The notes: generated by a model not told the origin, from the letters alone. A DNA stretch of 54,351 nt from Pseudomonadota bacterium (GCA_021324855.1 JAJPIG010000017.1:1-54351); one strand, 5' to 3'; shown: positions 26,636 to 35,604, counted from the first letter of the stretch. Made by a program: numbers and translations.

Positions 26636-27880
26636 TCAGAGCGTCTCCGGACCGGCGTTGTTCTGTTCCTCGCCGAGGAACGCGTCGTGCAGCGCGCGCA
26701 TCGCGAGCTCGCCGTACTTTGAGTTGACGACCACCGAAACCTTGATTTCCGAGGTCGCGATCATCTCGATATTCACCCTTTCGTCCGCCAGCACCTTGAA
26801 CATCTTCGCCGCGACCCCGGCGTGCGAACGCATCCCGATGCCGACCACCGAGACCTTGGCCACCTGCTCCTCATGGCGCACGCCGCGCGCGCCTATCTCA
26901 TCGCTCAAGGCCCGGACGATTTCGAGCGCGCGGCGCAGATCCGGGCGTCCCACGGTGAACGTCATATCGGTGCGGCCGTCGGCGCTCGCGTTCTGGATGA
27001 TCATATCGACGACGATGCCTGCGTCGGCAATCGGGCCGAAGATGCGCGCGGCAAGCCCGGGCCGATCCTCGACGCCGGCAATCGTCAGCTTGCTCTGGTT
27101 CTGATCGAGCGTGACGCCCGACACCAATATGTTTTCCATTGTTCGATCCTCATGGCCGACCCAGGTCCCTTCAAGCTCCTCGTTGAAGCTCGAACGCACA
27201 ATCAGCGGCACGTTGAAACGCCGCGCAAGCTCGACCGAGCGCAGTTGCAGGACCTTCGCACCCAGCCCCGCCATCTCGAGCATCTCGTCGTACGAAATGC
27301 GCTTAAGTTTGCGGGCGTGGGGACAAATGTTCGGGTCGGCGGTGTACACGCCATCGACGTCGGTAAAGATTTCGCAGGCCGACGCCTTGAGCGCCGCGGC
27401 CATCGCCACCGCGGTCAGGTCCGATGCGCCGCGTCCGAGCGTCGTCACGTCGCCACGCTCGTTCATCCCCTGATAACCGGCGATCACCACCACCCGATGA
27501 TCGCGAAGCGCTTCGTGCACGCGCCGGCATTCGATCCCTGTGATGCGGGCGCGGCCATGATGAGGATCAGTTCGCACTGGCAGTTGATGAGCGAGCAGCG
27601 AGACGGCCGGGCATCCGATGGCGCCGAGCCGGATCGAGAGCAGTGCCGCCGAAACCTGCTCCCCGGTTGCAACCAGCACGTCGGTCTCGCGTGCGTCAGG
27701 CACTTCGCAAAGCTCACCCGCGAGCCCGAACAGCCGATTGGTCTCGCCCGCCATCGCGGAGACCACCACGACGAGATCATCTCCGGCGGCGCGGGCGCGC
27801 GCCACGTGGTCGGCAACTTTCTTGATTCGCTCGATCGAGCCGACCGAGGTGCCCCCGAACTTCTTGACGACCAGAGCCAT
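26636..27880 (-). CDS. lysC: Aspartate kinase
   Basis: 414 residues. First step of the aspartate family (Lys, Thr, Met, diaminopimelate). VKKFGGTSVGS opens the catalytic domain; GRGASDLTAVAMAAAL and FTDVDGVYTADP are the later kinase signatures. Two ACT domains fill about 265-400, as in the feedback-controlled monofunctional enzyme. Start MALVVKKFGG is canonical and leaves no room for a shift. The 17 bases just before the ATG contain a strong hairpin rather than a ribosome site, which is unusual (see terminator entry). Confidence 0.95.
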   Translation of the reverse strand: MALVVKKFGGTSVGSIERIKKVADHVARARAAGDDLVVVVSAMAGETNRLFGLAGELCEVPDARETDVLVATGEQVSAALLSIRLGAIGCPAVSLLAHQLPVRTDPHHGRARITGIECRRVHEALRDHRVVVIAGYQGMNERGDVTTLGRGASDLTAVAMAAALKASACEIFTDVDGVYTADPNICPHARKLKRISYDEMLEMAGLGAKVLQLRSVELARRFNVPLIVRSSFNEELEGTWVGHEDRTMENILVSGVTLDQNQSKLTIAGVEDRPGLAARIFGPIADAGIVVDMIIQNASADGRTDMTFTVGRPDLRRALEIVRALSDEIGARGVRHEEQVAKVSVVGIGMRSHAGVAAKMFKVLADERVNIEMIATSEIKVSVVVNSKYGELAMRALHDAFLGEEQNNAGPETL

Positions 27881-27888
27881 GTTTTCAA

Positions 27889-27907
27889 AACCCGCCGAAG
27901 GCGGGTT
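27889..27907 (-). terminator. Terminator-like hairpin immediately before lysC
   Basis: On the coding strand AACCCGCC-TTC-GGCGGGTT, an 8-base perfect stem, followed by TTGAAAAC and the lysC ATG. A CTTCG-type loop and a short T-run are typical of intrinsic terminators. It comes about 54 bases after the tsaE stop, so it could end the upstream operon. Its position eight bases ahead of the next start codon also fits an attenuator. Confidence 0.6.
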
Positions 27908-27960
27908 GAACCTGTAATTATGAGCGGAAGCCGGGGCCTAAACCAGAGCCCCCGGGAGCG

Positions 27961-28431
27961 TCATCCGAAGCGCGTTTTGAGCTTGCCGATCAGTGCCGCG
28001 TAGCGGTCGCTGATGGCGCTCAACTCGATTCGTCGCTGATTCGCCCCCGCATACTCAATACGAACCGCGAGGTAATCGATCTCCGGCGCTTCGCGGAGCC
28101 GCTCGAACCATTCCACAGCCGCGACGCCCTCGGCGAAAAGATATTCGCGGAGCCCAAGGTCATCGAGACGCGCGACTTCGAGGCGGTAGAGATCAATATG
28201 GTAGAGCGTGAAACGCCCGCGATGTTCCTGAATCATCGTGAAGGTCGGGCTCAGCACCCTGTCCTCATCGAGGCCGAGCCCGCGCGCAAGCCCTTTGACG
28301 AAGCAGGTTTTTCCCGCGCCAAGGTCGCCGGTCAGCCCGATGATCTCGCCGCCCGTGAGCAACGTGGCGAGACGGCGCGCCCATGCTTTGGTCTCGCGCG
28401 CCGAGCGGCTTTCGATTTCGAAGCGCGTCAT
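27961..28431 (-). CDS. tsaE: tRNA threonylcarbamoyladenosine biosynthesis ATPase TsaE
   Basis: 156 residues from ATG 28431; GTG at 28452 is an alternative that leaves four bases to the nnr stop. P-loop ATPase with GLTGDLGAGKTCFVKGLARG (Walker A) and SPTFTMIQEH, then LYHIDLYRLE, the standard TsaE blocks. It works with TsaB, TsaD and TsaC in making t6A37; those partners are not in the window. The product is the substrate of MtaB, encoded 6 kb downstream on the same strand. Confidence 0.94.
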   Translation of the reverse strand: MTRFEIESRSARETKAWARRLATLLTGGEIIGLTGDLGAGKTCFVKGLARGLGLDEDRVLSPTFTMIQEHRGRFTLYHIDLYRLEVARLDDLGLREYLFAEGVAAVEWFERLREAPEIDYLAVRIEYAGANQRRIELSAISDRYAALIGKLKTRFG

Positions 28432-28455
28432 CGTCGAAGCTGCCAACGTCACGAG

Positions 28456-30015
28456 TCAGGCGCGCAGCGCAGCGAGCGCAGCGGGCAGTTCATCGATTAC
28501 GTCACCGGCTAGATAGCCGACCGGGCCACGATGAGTGGCCAATCGATCGGCCGCGAAACCGTGGAGAAAAACGCCGAGCTTGAGCGCATCGAACGGCGAA
28601 AGCCCCTGCCCCAGCAGCGCTCCGAGCATCCCCGACAGCGCGTCGCCCATGCCGGCCGTTGCCATCCCCGCGTTGCCGCTCGAATTGATGCAGACCTCGC
28701 CGCGCGGGCCTGCGATCACCGAGCGGCTCCCTTTCAGCAGCACGTGCGCCCCGGTCAGCTCCACGAGCCGGCGGGTGCTGGAGATCCGATCGGTGTTCAC
28801 TTCGGTTGTCGAGGCGCCGAGCAGGCGCGCCATCTCGCCGGGATGCGGCGTCAAGACGACCGGCCGGATTGAATTCCTGAGCCGCGCCGCGCCAAGCTGC
28901 GCAAGCAGGTTCAGTCCGTCCGCGTCGAGAACCATCGGTATCGATAAACGATCGGGATTATCGACCAGCCATTCGATCAACGTCCGCGTGCCGTCGCTTA
29001 CGCCGATTCCCGGACCGACCACGAGCGCGCTGCATCTGGACGCCAGCGCAGCGATCCGATCGACCGCGCGCGCGCCGTCGAAACGGCCGTTGAAATCGGG
29101 CATCGGCTCGGTCATCAACTCGGCCTGGCCGGACGCGACAATCGCGAAAATCGATTCGGGAATTGCGGCAGTCACCAGCCCCGCGCCCATTCTGAGCGCC
29201 GCCCGCGACGCGAGCAGCGCAGCGCCGGACTTGCCGCGGCTGCCTGCGACAATCAGCGGATGGCCGTAAGTTCCCTTGTGGGTGTTTGCGCTGCGCGGCT
29301 TAGCCAGCGGCGCGGCATCGGCCGCTTCGACAAACCATCCGGTGGTTCCGATTTCGTTGAAGGCGGAAGGTGCGAACCCGATATCGACGATGTCCAAAAG
29401 ACCGCAGCAGGCCGCGCCCGGGTAGGAGACATGACCGTACTTGGCCGCGCCGAAGGTCACTGTCAGATCGGCCTCGACCGCAGCTCCCATGATCGCGCCG
29501 GTATCCGCGTTCACACCTGACGCGATATCGACCGCGGCCACGAGCGCCGATGCCCGGTTGATCTCTTCGACCGCGCGCCGCGCGGCGCCTTTGATGTCAG
29601 CATTGAGGCCGGTGCCAAAAATGGCATCGAAGATCACCGCAACCTGCGAGCGGCCGGCGGCGAATACCGAAGCGACGCTCTGTTCGGTCGTCGCTTCGAT
29701 CGCCTCGACCTTTCGCTCACACTCCTCGTACGCGCGACGGGCGTCGCCGCGCAATTCGTCGCTGCGGCCGAGCAAAATGACGCCGACGTTCGCGCCGAGT
29801 TCGGCCATCCGACGCGCGGCCACCATTCCGTCGCCGCCGTTATTGCCGCGCCCCGCAACCACCAGCACGCCATTGCGAATCCGCTCCGGCCATCGACGCA
29901 CCACCGCATCGGCCACCGACTCGCCGGCCCGCGTCATCAGCGAGTAAGACGCGATTCCGCTCTGCTGGCTTATACGGTCGACCTCGCGGCTCTGCGCAGC
30001 GGTCAGAAGTCTCAT
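28456..30015 (-). CDS. nnr: Bifunctional NAD(P)H-hydrate epimerase/dehydratase
   Basis: 519 residues. It repairs hydrated NADH and NADPH. The N-terminal epimerase (YjeF_N, about 1-215) has VVAGRGNNGGDGMVAARR; the C-terminal ADP/ATP-dependent dehydratase (about 230-510) has VLTPHPGEMARLLG and GNAGMATAGMGDALSGMLGA, with the catalytic Asp in MGDAL. Both halves appear complete. It overlaps the pdxJ stop by four bases. Confidence 0.95.
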   Translation of the reverse strand: MRLLTAAQSREVDRISQQSGIASYSLMTRAGESVADAVVRRWPERIRNGVLVVAGRGNNGGDGMVAARRMAELGANVGVILLGRSDELRGDARRAYEECERKVEAIEATTEQSVASVFAAGRSQVAVIFDAIFGTGLNADIKGAARRAVEEINRASALVAAVDIASGVNADTGAIMGAAVEADLTVTFGAAKYGHVSYPGAACCGLLDIVDIGFAPSAFNEIGTTGWFVEAADAAPLAKPRSANTHKGTYGHPLIVAGSRGKSGAALLASRAALRMGAGLVTAAIPESIFAIVASGQAELMTEPMPDFNGRFDGARAVDRIAALASRCSALVVGPGIGVSDGTRTLIEWLVDNPDRLSIPMVLDADGLNLLAQLGAARLRNSIRPVVLTPHPGEMARLLGASTTEVNTDRISSTRRLVELTGAHVLLKGSRSVIAGPRGEVCINSSGNAGMATAGMGDALSGMLGALLGQGLSPFDALKLGVFLHGFAADRLATHRGPVGYLAGDVIDELPAALAALRA

Positions 30016-30839
30016 CGCGAACCCGGATGTCTTGCCGCGGTCCGACGACGCGTCCGCGCGCGTGGAATGATCGAAAGGTCGGGCGTCGCGATGGCCGCCT
30101 TCATCTCGCGCACCGCGCGCGCCATCCCGACTATCACAGCCCGCGCAACGATCGCATGCCCGATATGAAGCCAGCGCAGATTACGGATCGCGGCGATCGG
30201 CCCGACGTTGCGATAATTGAGCCCATGCCCGGCATTGCACTTGAGCTTGAGCGCGCGGGTTGCCTCGACCGCCGCGCGAATTTTCTCGAGTTCGGCCAGC
30301 GCCGCATCACCCAGCCGTCGATCGGGACTGCTGTCGGAGCCGAGCAAATCGTCATCGGCGAGATTCGCGTAGCTCCCGGTGTGAAGCTCGACGAAATCCG
30401 CGCCCAGCGCCGCCGCGGCCTCAAGCTGATGCTGCTCCGGATCGATGAACAGGCTCACGCCGATGCGAGCGTCCTTCAGCCGGCGAACGAGGAGGGACAA
30501 TCGATCGGCGAGCCCGGCCGCATCGAGTCCGCCCTCGGTGGTAAGTTCGGCGCGCCGTTCGGGAACCATGCAGACCTCGTCGGGTCGAACCCGCACCGCC
30601 AACTCGATCATCTCTTCGATCGGAGCGAGCTCTTGGTTCAAGTGAAGCTTGAGATCGCTGCGCAGCCGGAACAGGTCGTAATCCTGAATATGGCGGCGGT
30701 CTTCGCGCAGATGAACTGTGATGGCATCCGCGCCCGCGCGCGCGGCAATCTGCGCCGCCTCAACCGGATCCGGATAAGTCGAGCGGCGGACCTGCCGCAC
30801 GGTCGCAACGTGATCGATATTCACGCCGAGCTGCACCAT
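30012..30839 (-). CDS. pdxJ: Pyridoxine 5'-phosphate synthase
   Basis: 275 residues, a little longer than the usual 240 because of an Arg-rich tail of about 25 residues. Final ring-closing step of the DXP-dependent vitamin B6 pathway. LGVNIDHVATVRQVR at the N-terminus, AITVHLREDRRHIQD, ELHTGSYAN and GHGLNYRNVGPIAAI are family motifs; His of HLREDRRH and Glu in the CMVPERRAELTTEGG block are active-site residues. It lies between glmM (six-base gap) and nnr (four-base overlap), an arrangement seen in several proteobacterial groups. Confidence 0.96.
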   Translation of the reverse strand: MVQLGVNIDHVATVRQVRRSTYPDPVEAAQIAARAGADAITVHLREDRRHIQDYDLFRLRSDLKLHLNQELAPIEEMIELAVRVRPDEVCMVPERRAELTTEGGLDAAGLADRLSLLVRRLKDARIGVSLFIDPEQHQLEAAAALGADFVELHTGSYANLADDDLLGSDSSPDRRLGDAALAELEKIRAAVEATRALKLKCNAGHGLNYRNVGPIAAIRNLRWLHIGHAIVARAVIVGMARAVREMKAAIATPDLSIIPRARTRRRTAARHPGSR

Positions 30840-30845
30840 CTGGAT

Positions 30846-32204
30846 TTACGAGCGCGCGCCGGCGTGGCGCTGAATCGATGCGCTGATCTCGCGCGCGATG
30901 GCCGCAATCGTCCCGTAGTCGTCGCCCTCGACCATCACCCGCGCGACCATCTCGGTGCCGGAGTAGCGCACCAGCAGCCGCCCGCTGCCCGCCAGGCGCC
31001 GCTCGGCATCGGTTATCAGCCCGCGTACTTCCGGCATCCCGTCGAGCGGCGTCCGCTCGCGCACGCGGACGTTTTCGAGCACTTGCGGCACCCGGCGCAT
31101 CGCGCGCAATTCGCTTAGCGGACGTTGCCTCTCGAGCATGTGATCGATCATCAGGAGCGCGGTCAGGAGACCGTCGCCGGTCGTCGCATGGTCCATAAAA
31201 ATGACGTGGCCGGACTGCTCACCGCCCAGATTGTAACGCCCCGATCGCATCTCGCGCGCCACCGCCGGATCGCCGACCTCGGTGCGCAGCAATCGCACAC
31301 CGCTTGCTTCCAGAGCGCGCTCGAGCCCGAAGTTGCTCATCACCGTCGCGACCACGGTGTTGTCGCGCAAGCGTCCTTCGGCGGCCAGCTTGCGTCCAAG
31401 GATCGCCATCACGTCGTCGCCGTCCAGCAGCTCGCCATGCTCGTCGAACAGCAGCACGCGATCAGCGTCGCCGTCGAGCGCGATGCCGAGGTGAGCGCCG
31501 CTCTCTTTGATCGTGGCGCGTAGGCGCTCCGGATGCATCGCGCCGCACTCGCGGTTGATGTTCATCCCGTCGGGGTCAACGCCCAGCGCAATCACTTCCG
31601 CACCGAGTTCATCGAGCAGGTCGGGTCCGACCTTGTAGGCTGCTCCGTTGGCGCAATCGACGACAATTTTGAGACCCTCGAAAGTAGTCCTGCGCGGCAG
31701 GCAATTCTTCAGCCATACCAGGTAGCGCCCCTGCGCATCGTCGATGCGCGCGGCTTTGCCGATCTGATCGGCCGGCGCGCGTTCGAGGCGGCCGTCGTTG
31801 AAGACCAGCTCCTCGATCCGATTCTCGGTCTCATCGTCGAGCTTGAAGCCTTCGCGCGAAAAAAACTTGATGCCGTTGTCCTGGAAGGGGTTGTGCGACG
31901 CCGAGATCACCACGCCCGCGTCGGCGCGCATGTTGCGCGTCAAAAAGGCGATCGCCGGCGTCGGCATCGGTCCAACCAGCCACACGTCAACGCCCATCGA
32001 ACAGATGCCCGAGGCTAACGCGGTTTCCAGCATGTAACCGGAAAGGCGCGTGTCCTTGCCGATCAGGATGCGCCGATGGCGTCCGCTCGGAGCGTGGAAA
32101 ACATGAGCAAGGGCGCGGCCCAGCCGCAGCGCGGTCTCAGAGGTGATCGGCTCGCGGTTGGCGATGCCGCGTACGCCGTCGGTGCCAAAAAGTCGGTTCC
32201 CCAT
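30846..32204 (-). CDS. glmM: Phosphoglucosamine mutase
   Basis: 452 residues. It interconverts glucosamine-6-P and glucosamine-1-P for UDP-GlcNAc and cell-wall synthesis. LFGTDGVRGIANREP at the start, the phosphoserine loop VVISASHNPFQDNG (active Ser about residue 100), metal site ALDGDADRVLLFDE and the C-terminal phosphate loop LVRYSGTEMVARVM are all present. It follows cdaR by five bases. The cdaA-cdaR-glmM order is conserved in many bacteria, where c-di-AMP synthesis is tuned by GlmM. Confidence 0.97.
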   Translation of the reverse strand: MGNRLFGTDGVRGIANREPITSETALRLGRALAHVFHAPSGRHRRILIGKDTRLSGYMLETALASGICSMGVDVWLVGPMPTPAIAFLTRNMRADAGVVISASHNPFQDNGIKFFSREGFKLDDETENRIEELVFNDGRLERAPADQIGKAARIDDAQGRYLVWLKNCLPRRTTFEGLKIVVDCANGAAYKVGPDLLDELGAEVIALGVDPDGMNINRECGAMHPERLRATIKESGAHLGIALDGDADRVLLFDEHGELLDGDDVMAILGRKLAAEGRLRDNTVVATVMSNFGLERALEASGVRLLRTEVGDPAVAREMRSGRYNLGGEQSGHVIFMDHATTGDGLLTALLMIDHMLERQRPLSELRAMRRVPQVLENVRVRERTPLDGMPEVRGLITDAERRLAGSGRLLVRYSGTEMVARVMVEGDDYGTIAAIAREISASIQRHAGARS

Positions 32205-32209
32205 CTTCG

Positions 32210-33187
32210 CTAACGATAGACCCTAAGTCTAACCTGCTGCGGTTCGTGACGCACCAACTGCATCCCGTCCGGAAGCCGGACCTGCAGCGGCACGATATGC
32301 CACGCCCCGGGCTGAATCCCGCTCGCATCGACAAAGACCGCGCCCTCAAGATCAAGCTTCGCCATCTTCAACAGCGGACCGCGGATTGCGAGATTGGCGT
32401 CCGCCGGTTCGACCCGCGATCGATAGTCCGTCGCCCGCACCTGTACCTTGAGCCCCTTGAACTCGCGATCGACGATCACCTGCTGCAGCGCAACCTTGGC
32501 CTCGACCACCTCCGTGCCGAGCCTCACGTGCGAACCAGGGTCGAGCACGCGCACCGGCGCGTCGAGGTCGGCGTTTACGCCCTGCACGGAGAGCGGCTCG
32601 GTATCTACATGCTTTAGCGCCGAGATGTAGCGGCTCGGTCCGGTCGCTTCGATCGTGGCCGGCTTGACTTCGGTGGATGCCACGCGGTATCCGGTCGCCG
32701 GCTTGCCCTCGATGTCGAGCTTCACCGGCACATCCGCGCTGACGATCCGATCGATATCAAGGACGATCTGCGACGGGACGATCCGTGTCACGCTGATTCC
32801 GCGATACTCGGCAAACATCTCCGGCGTGAGCCGAAATGACGCCTGTCCCGGCCCCACGCCGATCAGGTTGAGTCTGAGCGTCAGGCGATCGGGGTCGAGC
32901 AGCGAAAGCATGGTCGGCGTGCCCGCCATGGTGAGCTTGATGAACTGCGGATGGTCGTTGATGATCGTCAGGCCGGCGGGGAGCGAGTTGTAGCGCACCG
33001 GGACCTCAATGGTGTCCTCTTCGGAATGTTCGCCGGCGTTGACGAACACCCAGAGCGCGACCGCGAGCAGCAGCGAAAGCAGCCGTAGTCCCGGGTTGCG
33101 CATCAGGAAACGCCGCAGACGCCCGGTCGGCGCGCGCGCGGATTTCGCGGACTCTATAAGGACTGGTGATTTGGCCGGCTTCGCCAT
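32210..33187 (-). CDS. YbbR-domain protein (CdaR-like regulator of diadenylate cyclase)
   Basis: 325 residues. A basic cytoplasmic N-terminus and one membrane helix (about 32-50, LRLLSLLLAVALWVFVNAG) are followed by several YbbR repeats of about 80 residues (for example IEVPVRYNSLPAGLTIINDH and VPVKLDIEGKPATGYRVAST) that would lie outside the membrane. In Firmicutes the homologue CdaR modulates CdaA. The gene is directly after cdaA (six-base gap) and before glmM, the canonical order. Confidence 0.88.
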   Translation of the reverse strand: MAKPAKSPVLIESAKSARAPTGRLRRFLMRNPGLRLLSLLLAVALWVFVNAGEHSEEDTIEVPVRYNSLPAGLTIINDHPQFIKLTMAGTPTMLSLLDPDRLTLRLNLIGVGPGQASFRLTPEMFAEYRGISVTRIVPSQIVLDIDRIVSADVPVKLDIEGKPATGYRVASTEVKPATIEATGPSRYISALKHVDTEPLSVQGVNADLDAPVRVLDPGSHVRLGTEVVEAKVALQQVIVDREFKGLKVQVRATDYRSRVEPADANLAIRGPLLKMAKLDLEGAVFVDASGIQPGAWHIVPLQVRLPDGMQLVRHEPQQVRLRVYR

Positions 33188-33193
33188 CGTCGA

Positions 33194-33946
33194 TCACGAC
33201 CTCAATCGATGAAGACGGGCGAGCAGCCGCGATGAATCGATGTCCTGGAGCAGCCGGCCGCGAATTGCGATCGAAATGGTGCCGTGCTCCTCGGAGACGA
33301 CGATCACCAGTGCGTCGTTCTCCTCGGTCAGCCCGATCGCCGCACGATGGCGCGTGCCGAGCGTCGGCGCGACATTCTGATCGGTTGCGAGCGGCAGCAG
33401 GCATCCAGCCGCGAGCACGCGGTCGCCCTTGATGATCACCGCGCCGTCATGCAGCGGCGAGCCGCGCATGAAGATGGTTTCGATCAGCTCCCGCGACACG
33501 CGCGCGTCGATCTGGCGGCCGGTCTCGACGTATTCGCTGAGCCCGATCTCCTGCTCGATTGCGATCAGCGCGCCGATTCGCCGCGCCGCGAGCCAGGTCG
33601 CCGCGGCGGAAATCTCCTCGGCGGCGCGCGCCACGTTCGCGCGCGCGGCGAAGAACGGGCCCGCGCCCATCCGGGCAAGCGCGCGCCGAATATCCGATTG
33701 AAAAATCACTACCAGTATGACGATCAACGAGCCGAGGAAATTGTTGAGCAGCCAGTTAAGCGTGAACAGCCCGAGCATCTGCGAAGCCACGAAAGCCAGA
33801 CCGAGCAACGCCAGACCGACAACCATCTGCACCGTGCGCGTGCCGCGAATCAGCACGATCACGCGATAGATCACGAACGCGACGATCAGAATGTCCAGCG
33901 CGTCCTGCCATCTGAGCGGAGGTATAAAGCCAATGTAACCGTGCAT
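33194..33946 (-). CDS. cdaA: Diadenylate cyclase CdaA (DisA_N domain)
   Basis: 250 residues. Three N-terminal membrane helices (about 12-75) precede a DisA_N cyclase domain that makes c-di-AMP from two ATP. The catalytic motifs are GSPLHDGAVII (DGA) and LGTRHRAAIGLTEENDA (RHR), both intact. Its product is an essential signal for turgor and potassium control in many bacteria, less common in Gram-negatives but known in Deltaproteobacteria. It lies six bases after folP and heads the cdaA-cdaR-glmM trio. Confidence 0.95.
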   Translation of the reverse strand: MHGYIGFIPPLRWQDALDILIVAFVIYRVIVLIRGTRTVQMVVGLALLGLAFVASQMLGLFTLNWLLNNFLGSLIVILVVIFQSDIRRALARMGAGPFFAARANVARAAEEISAAATWLAARRIGALIAIEQEIGLSEYVETGRQIDARVSRELIETIFMRGSPLHDGAVIIKGDRVLAAGCLLPLATDQNVAPTLGTRHRAAIGLTEENDALVIVVSEEHGTISIAIRGRLLQDIDSSRLLARLHRLRS

Positions 33947-33952
33947 AGCCCG

Positions 33953-34819
33953 TCAGATGCGGATGCTGCCCGCAATCGATGCTGCCGCTTTGAGCGCCGC
34001 CGACGTCAGTCCGGGGTCGTGAACTCTCAGGATATCGGCGCCCATCATCACCGCCGTCACCTCCGCCGCTGCGAGGCGCGCCGCACGCTCGCGCTCACCG
34101 GCGTTTGCAAGTCCAAGCCGCAGCGCTTTCCCGGAAAATCCTATCAGAACCGGACAGCCAAGCGCAGCGACTTTCGGCAACCCTCGCATCAATGCCAGGT
34201 TGTGCTCGACCCGTTTGGCAAAGCCGAAACCGGGATCGACGATCAGACGCGACGGCGGAATGCCGGCGGCAATTGCCGCGCGAATCCGGCTGCGCAAGTA
34301 CCGGCATACTTCGGCGACGACGCTCCGATACTGCGCCATCATGGTCATCGTCTCCGGGATGCCCCGCATGTGCATCAGGACCACCGCCGCCCGGCCGCGC
34401 GCGGCGACCTCCGCCATCCCAGGATCGAAGCTTAGCGCGCTGACGTCATTGATAATCGCCGCACCGGAATCGAGCGCGGCCTTCGCAACAATCGCTTTTC
34501 GTGTATCTATCGAGACAGGGATATCAAGCTTCGGAACGAGCCGCTGAAGAACGGGAACAACACGCCGCAGTTCCTCTTCGCTCGGTACTTCGCGTGCGCC
34601 CGGACGGGTCGACTCGCCGCCGACGTCGATGATGTCGGCGCCCTCCGCGGCCATCCGAAGCGCGTGCTCGACGGCGCGTTCCGGATCGAGGTAGCGGCCG
34701 CCGTCGCGGAACGAGTCCGGCGTAACATTGAGGATCCCCATCACGGCCGGGAACGCGATTGTGCGGCCGTCGGCGAGTTTGAGCGCGCGGCGGCGCGAGC
34801 GATGGCGCGGCGGCATCAT
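33953..34819 (-). CDS. folP: Dihydropteroate synthase
   Basis: 288 residues from ATG 34819 (ATG 34816 also possible). The frame is open to ATG 34858, but that part is encoded in DNA matching an RHS remnant on the other strand, so the upstream start is unlikely. It joins p-aminobenzoate to the pterin in folate synthesis. GILNVTPDSFRDGGRY, DVGGESTRPGA, INDVSAL and LIVDPGFGFAKRVEHN are the signature blocks. The insertion scar begins about 30 bases before the start, so its native promoter or coupling to ftsH has probably been replaced. Confidence 0.95.
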   Translation of the reverse strand: MMPPRHRSRRRALKLADGRTIAFPAVMGILNVTPDSFRDGGRYLDPERAVEHALRMAAEGADIIDVGGESTRPGAREVPSEEELRRVVPVLQRLVPKLDIPVSIDTRKAIVAKAALDSGAAIINDVSALSFDPGMAEVAARGRAAVVLMHMRGIPETMTMMAQYRSVVAEVCRYLRSRIRAAIAAGIPPSRLIVDPGFGFAKRVEHNLALMRGLPKVAALGCPVLIGFSGKALRLGLANAGERERAARLAAAEVTAVMMGADILRVHDPGLTSAALKAAASIAGSIRI

Positions 34820-34850
34820 GATCGACAGTATTCTGTCATCTATGATGGCG

Positions 34851-34913
34851 CGTCTCACCCAGGGTAGCTCGAGCGTGGGCCTCAGCTACGACAACGCCAA
34901 CCGGCGCATCTCG
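34851..34913 (+). pseudogene. RHS/YD-repeat remnant, left fragment
   Basis: Reads RLTQGSSSVGLSYDNANRRI, a typical RHS (YD) repeat unit. In RHS proteins this unit continues directly into SLTLPNGVTVTYGYD; here the continuation is found about 690 bases away at 35605. No start, no upstream RHS sequence and no full gene remain: the flank on the left is folP. Confidence 0.75.
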
Positions 34914-35019
34914 GATGGAGGTGTGCCTTCCTAATGCCCCGGCGGAGCTGGTCTGGGGGTGGCGATAACGCTTCGCTCTCCGAAAGAAGCTGCGGTAGAA
35001 TTGGTGGCGGTGAAGCGCC

Positions 35020-35265
35020 ATGGGTAACTGGGAGCCGGCCGCATATCGCGATTACAAGTGGATCGTGCGCGATCCGGAGCTACTGGGCGGCAAGCTGGCG
35101 GTGCGGGGCACACGGCTGTCGGTCGCGTTCGTGCTGGCCTGCCTAGGCGAGGGAATGAGCGCGGAGGAGATCGCGCAGACCTATGCGCCGTTCCCGCTCG
35201 AGGCCATCCCGGAGATCATGAAGGTCGCATCCGAGCTGCTCGATTTGGGGCATGTGGCTGCCTGA
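35020..35265 (+). CDS. DUF433 protein (antitoxin-like)
   Basis: 81 residues. The DUF433 pattern is complete: RDPELLGGKLAVRGTRLSV, then GMSAEEIAQTYAPFPLEAI. DUF433 proteins are small helix-turn-helix proteins that often precede DUF5615 PIN-like proteins and are regarded as antitoxins of VapBC-like pairs. It overlaps the next gene by 14 bases, normal for such pairs. A minus-10-like TAGAAT at 34996-35001 could drive it, but no matching minus-35 box is clear. Confidence 0.85.
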   Translation: MGNWEPAAYRDYKWIVRDPELLGGKLAVRGTRLSVAFVLACLGEGMSAEEIAQTYAPFPLEAIPEIMKVASELLDLGHVAA

Positions 35266-35590
35266 CGCCAATATGCCGGTGCAGCTCGTGGCGCTGCTCG
35301 GGGAGTTGGGCGTCGAGGCCGATTCGGCGGTTACGCGCGGGTGGAATACGCTCAGCAACGGGGCGCTGGTGAGCGCAGCCGTGGCGGCGGAATTTATCGC
35401 GCTGCTGACCCGGGATCGGCTGTTCGGAGAATCGGCGGCGCAGGCGCTCAAGGTCCACTCCGAGTTCGGTATCGCGCGGATTACACTGCCGCAACTGCGC
35501 GCCAACCAGTTCCTGGTGGCGTTCCGCGCGGCGTGGCAAAAGACGCGAATCGTCCCAGCGCCGGGACAGATGATAGAGTGGCCCGGGTAA
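35252..35590 (+). CDS. DUF5615 PIN-like protein (toxin-like)
   Basis: 112 residues. WLPDANMPVQLVALLGELGV at the start carries the first PIN-domain Asp (normally DENL or DANM), and IALLTRDRLFGESAAQAL contains the TRD-like second acidic site (usually TxDxDF). Late Arg-rich region as in the family. The predicted role is a ribonuclease toxin neutralised by the DUF433 partner. The second motif is slightly degenerate (RDRLFG in place of xDxDFG), so nuclease activity is uncertain. The pair sits inside a broken RHS repeat. Confidence 0.8.
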   Translation: MWLPDANMPVQLVALLGELGVEADSAVTRGWNTLSNGALVSAAVAAEFIALLTRDRLFGESAAQALKVHSEFGIARITLPQLRANQFLVAFRAAWQKTRIVPAPGQMIEWPG

Positions 35591-35604
35591 TAAAAGCCGC
35601 GCGT

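Noticed and set aside
34824-34837. Palindrome GACAG-N4-CTGTC just upstream of folP as an SOS box
   Set aside because: The half-sites are in the wrong order and spacing for the LexA boxes I know, and folP is not an SOS gene; arms of five bases can arise by chance.
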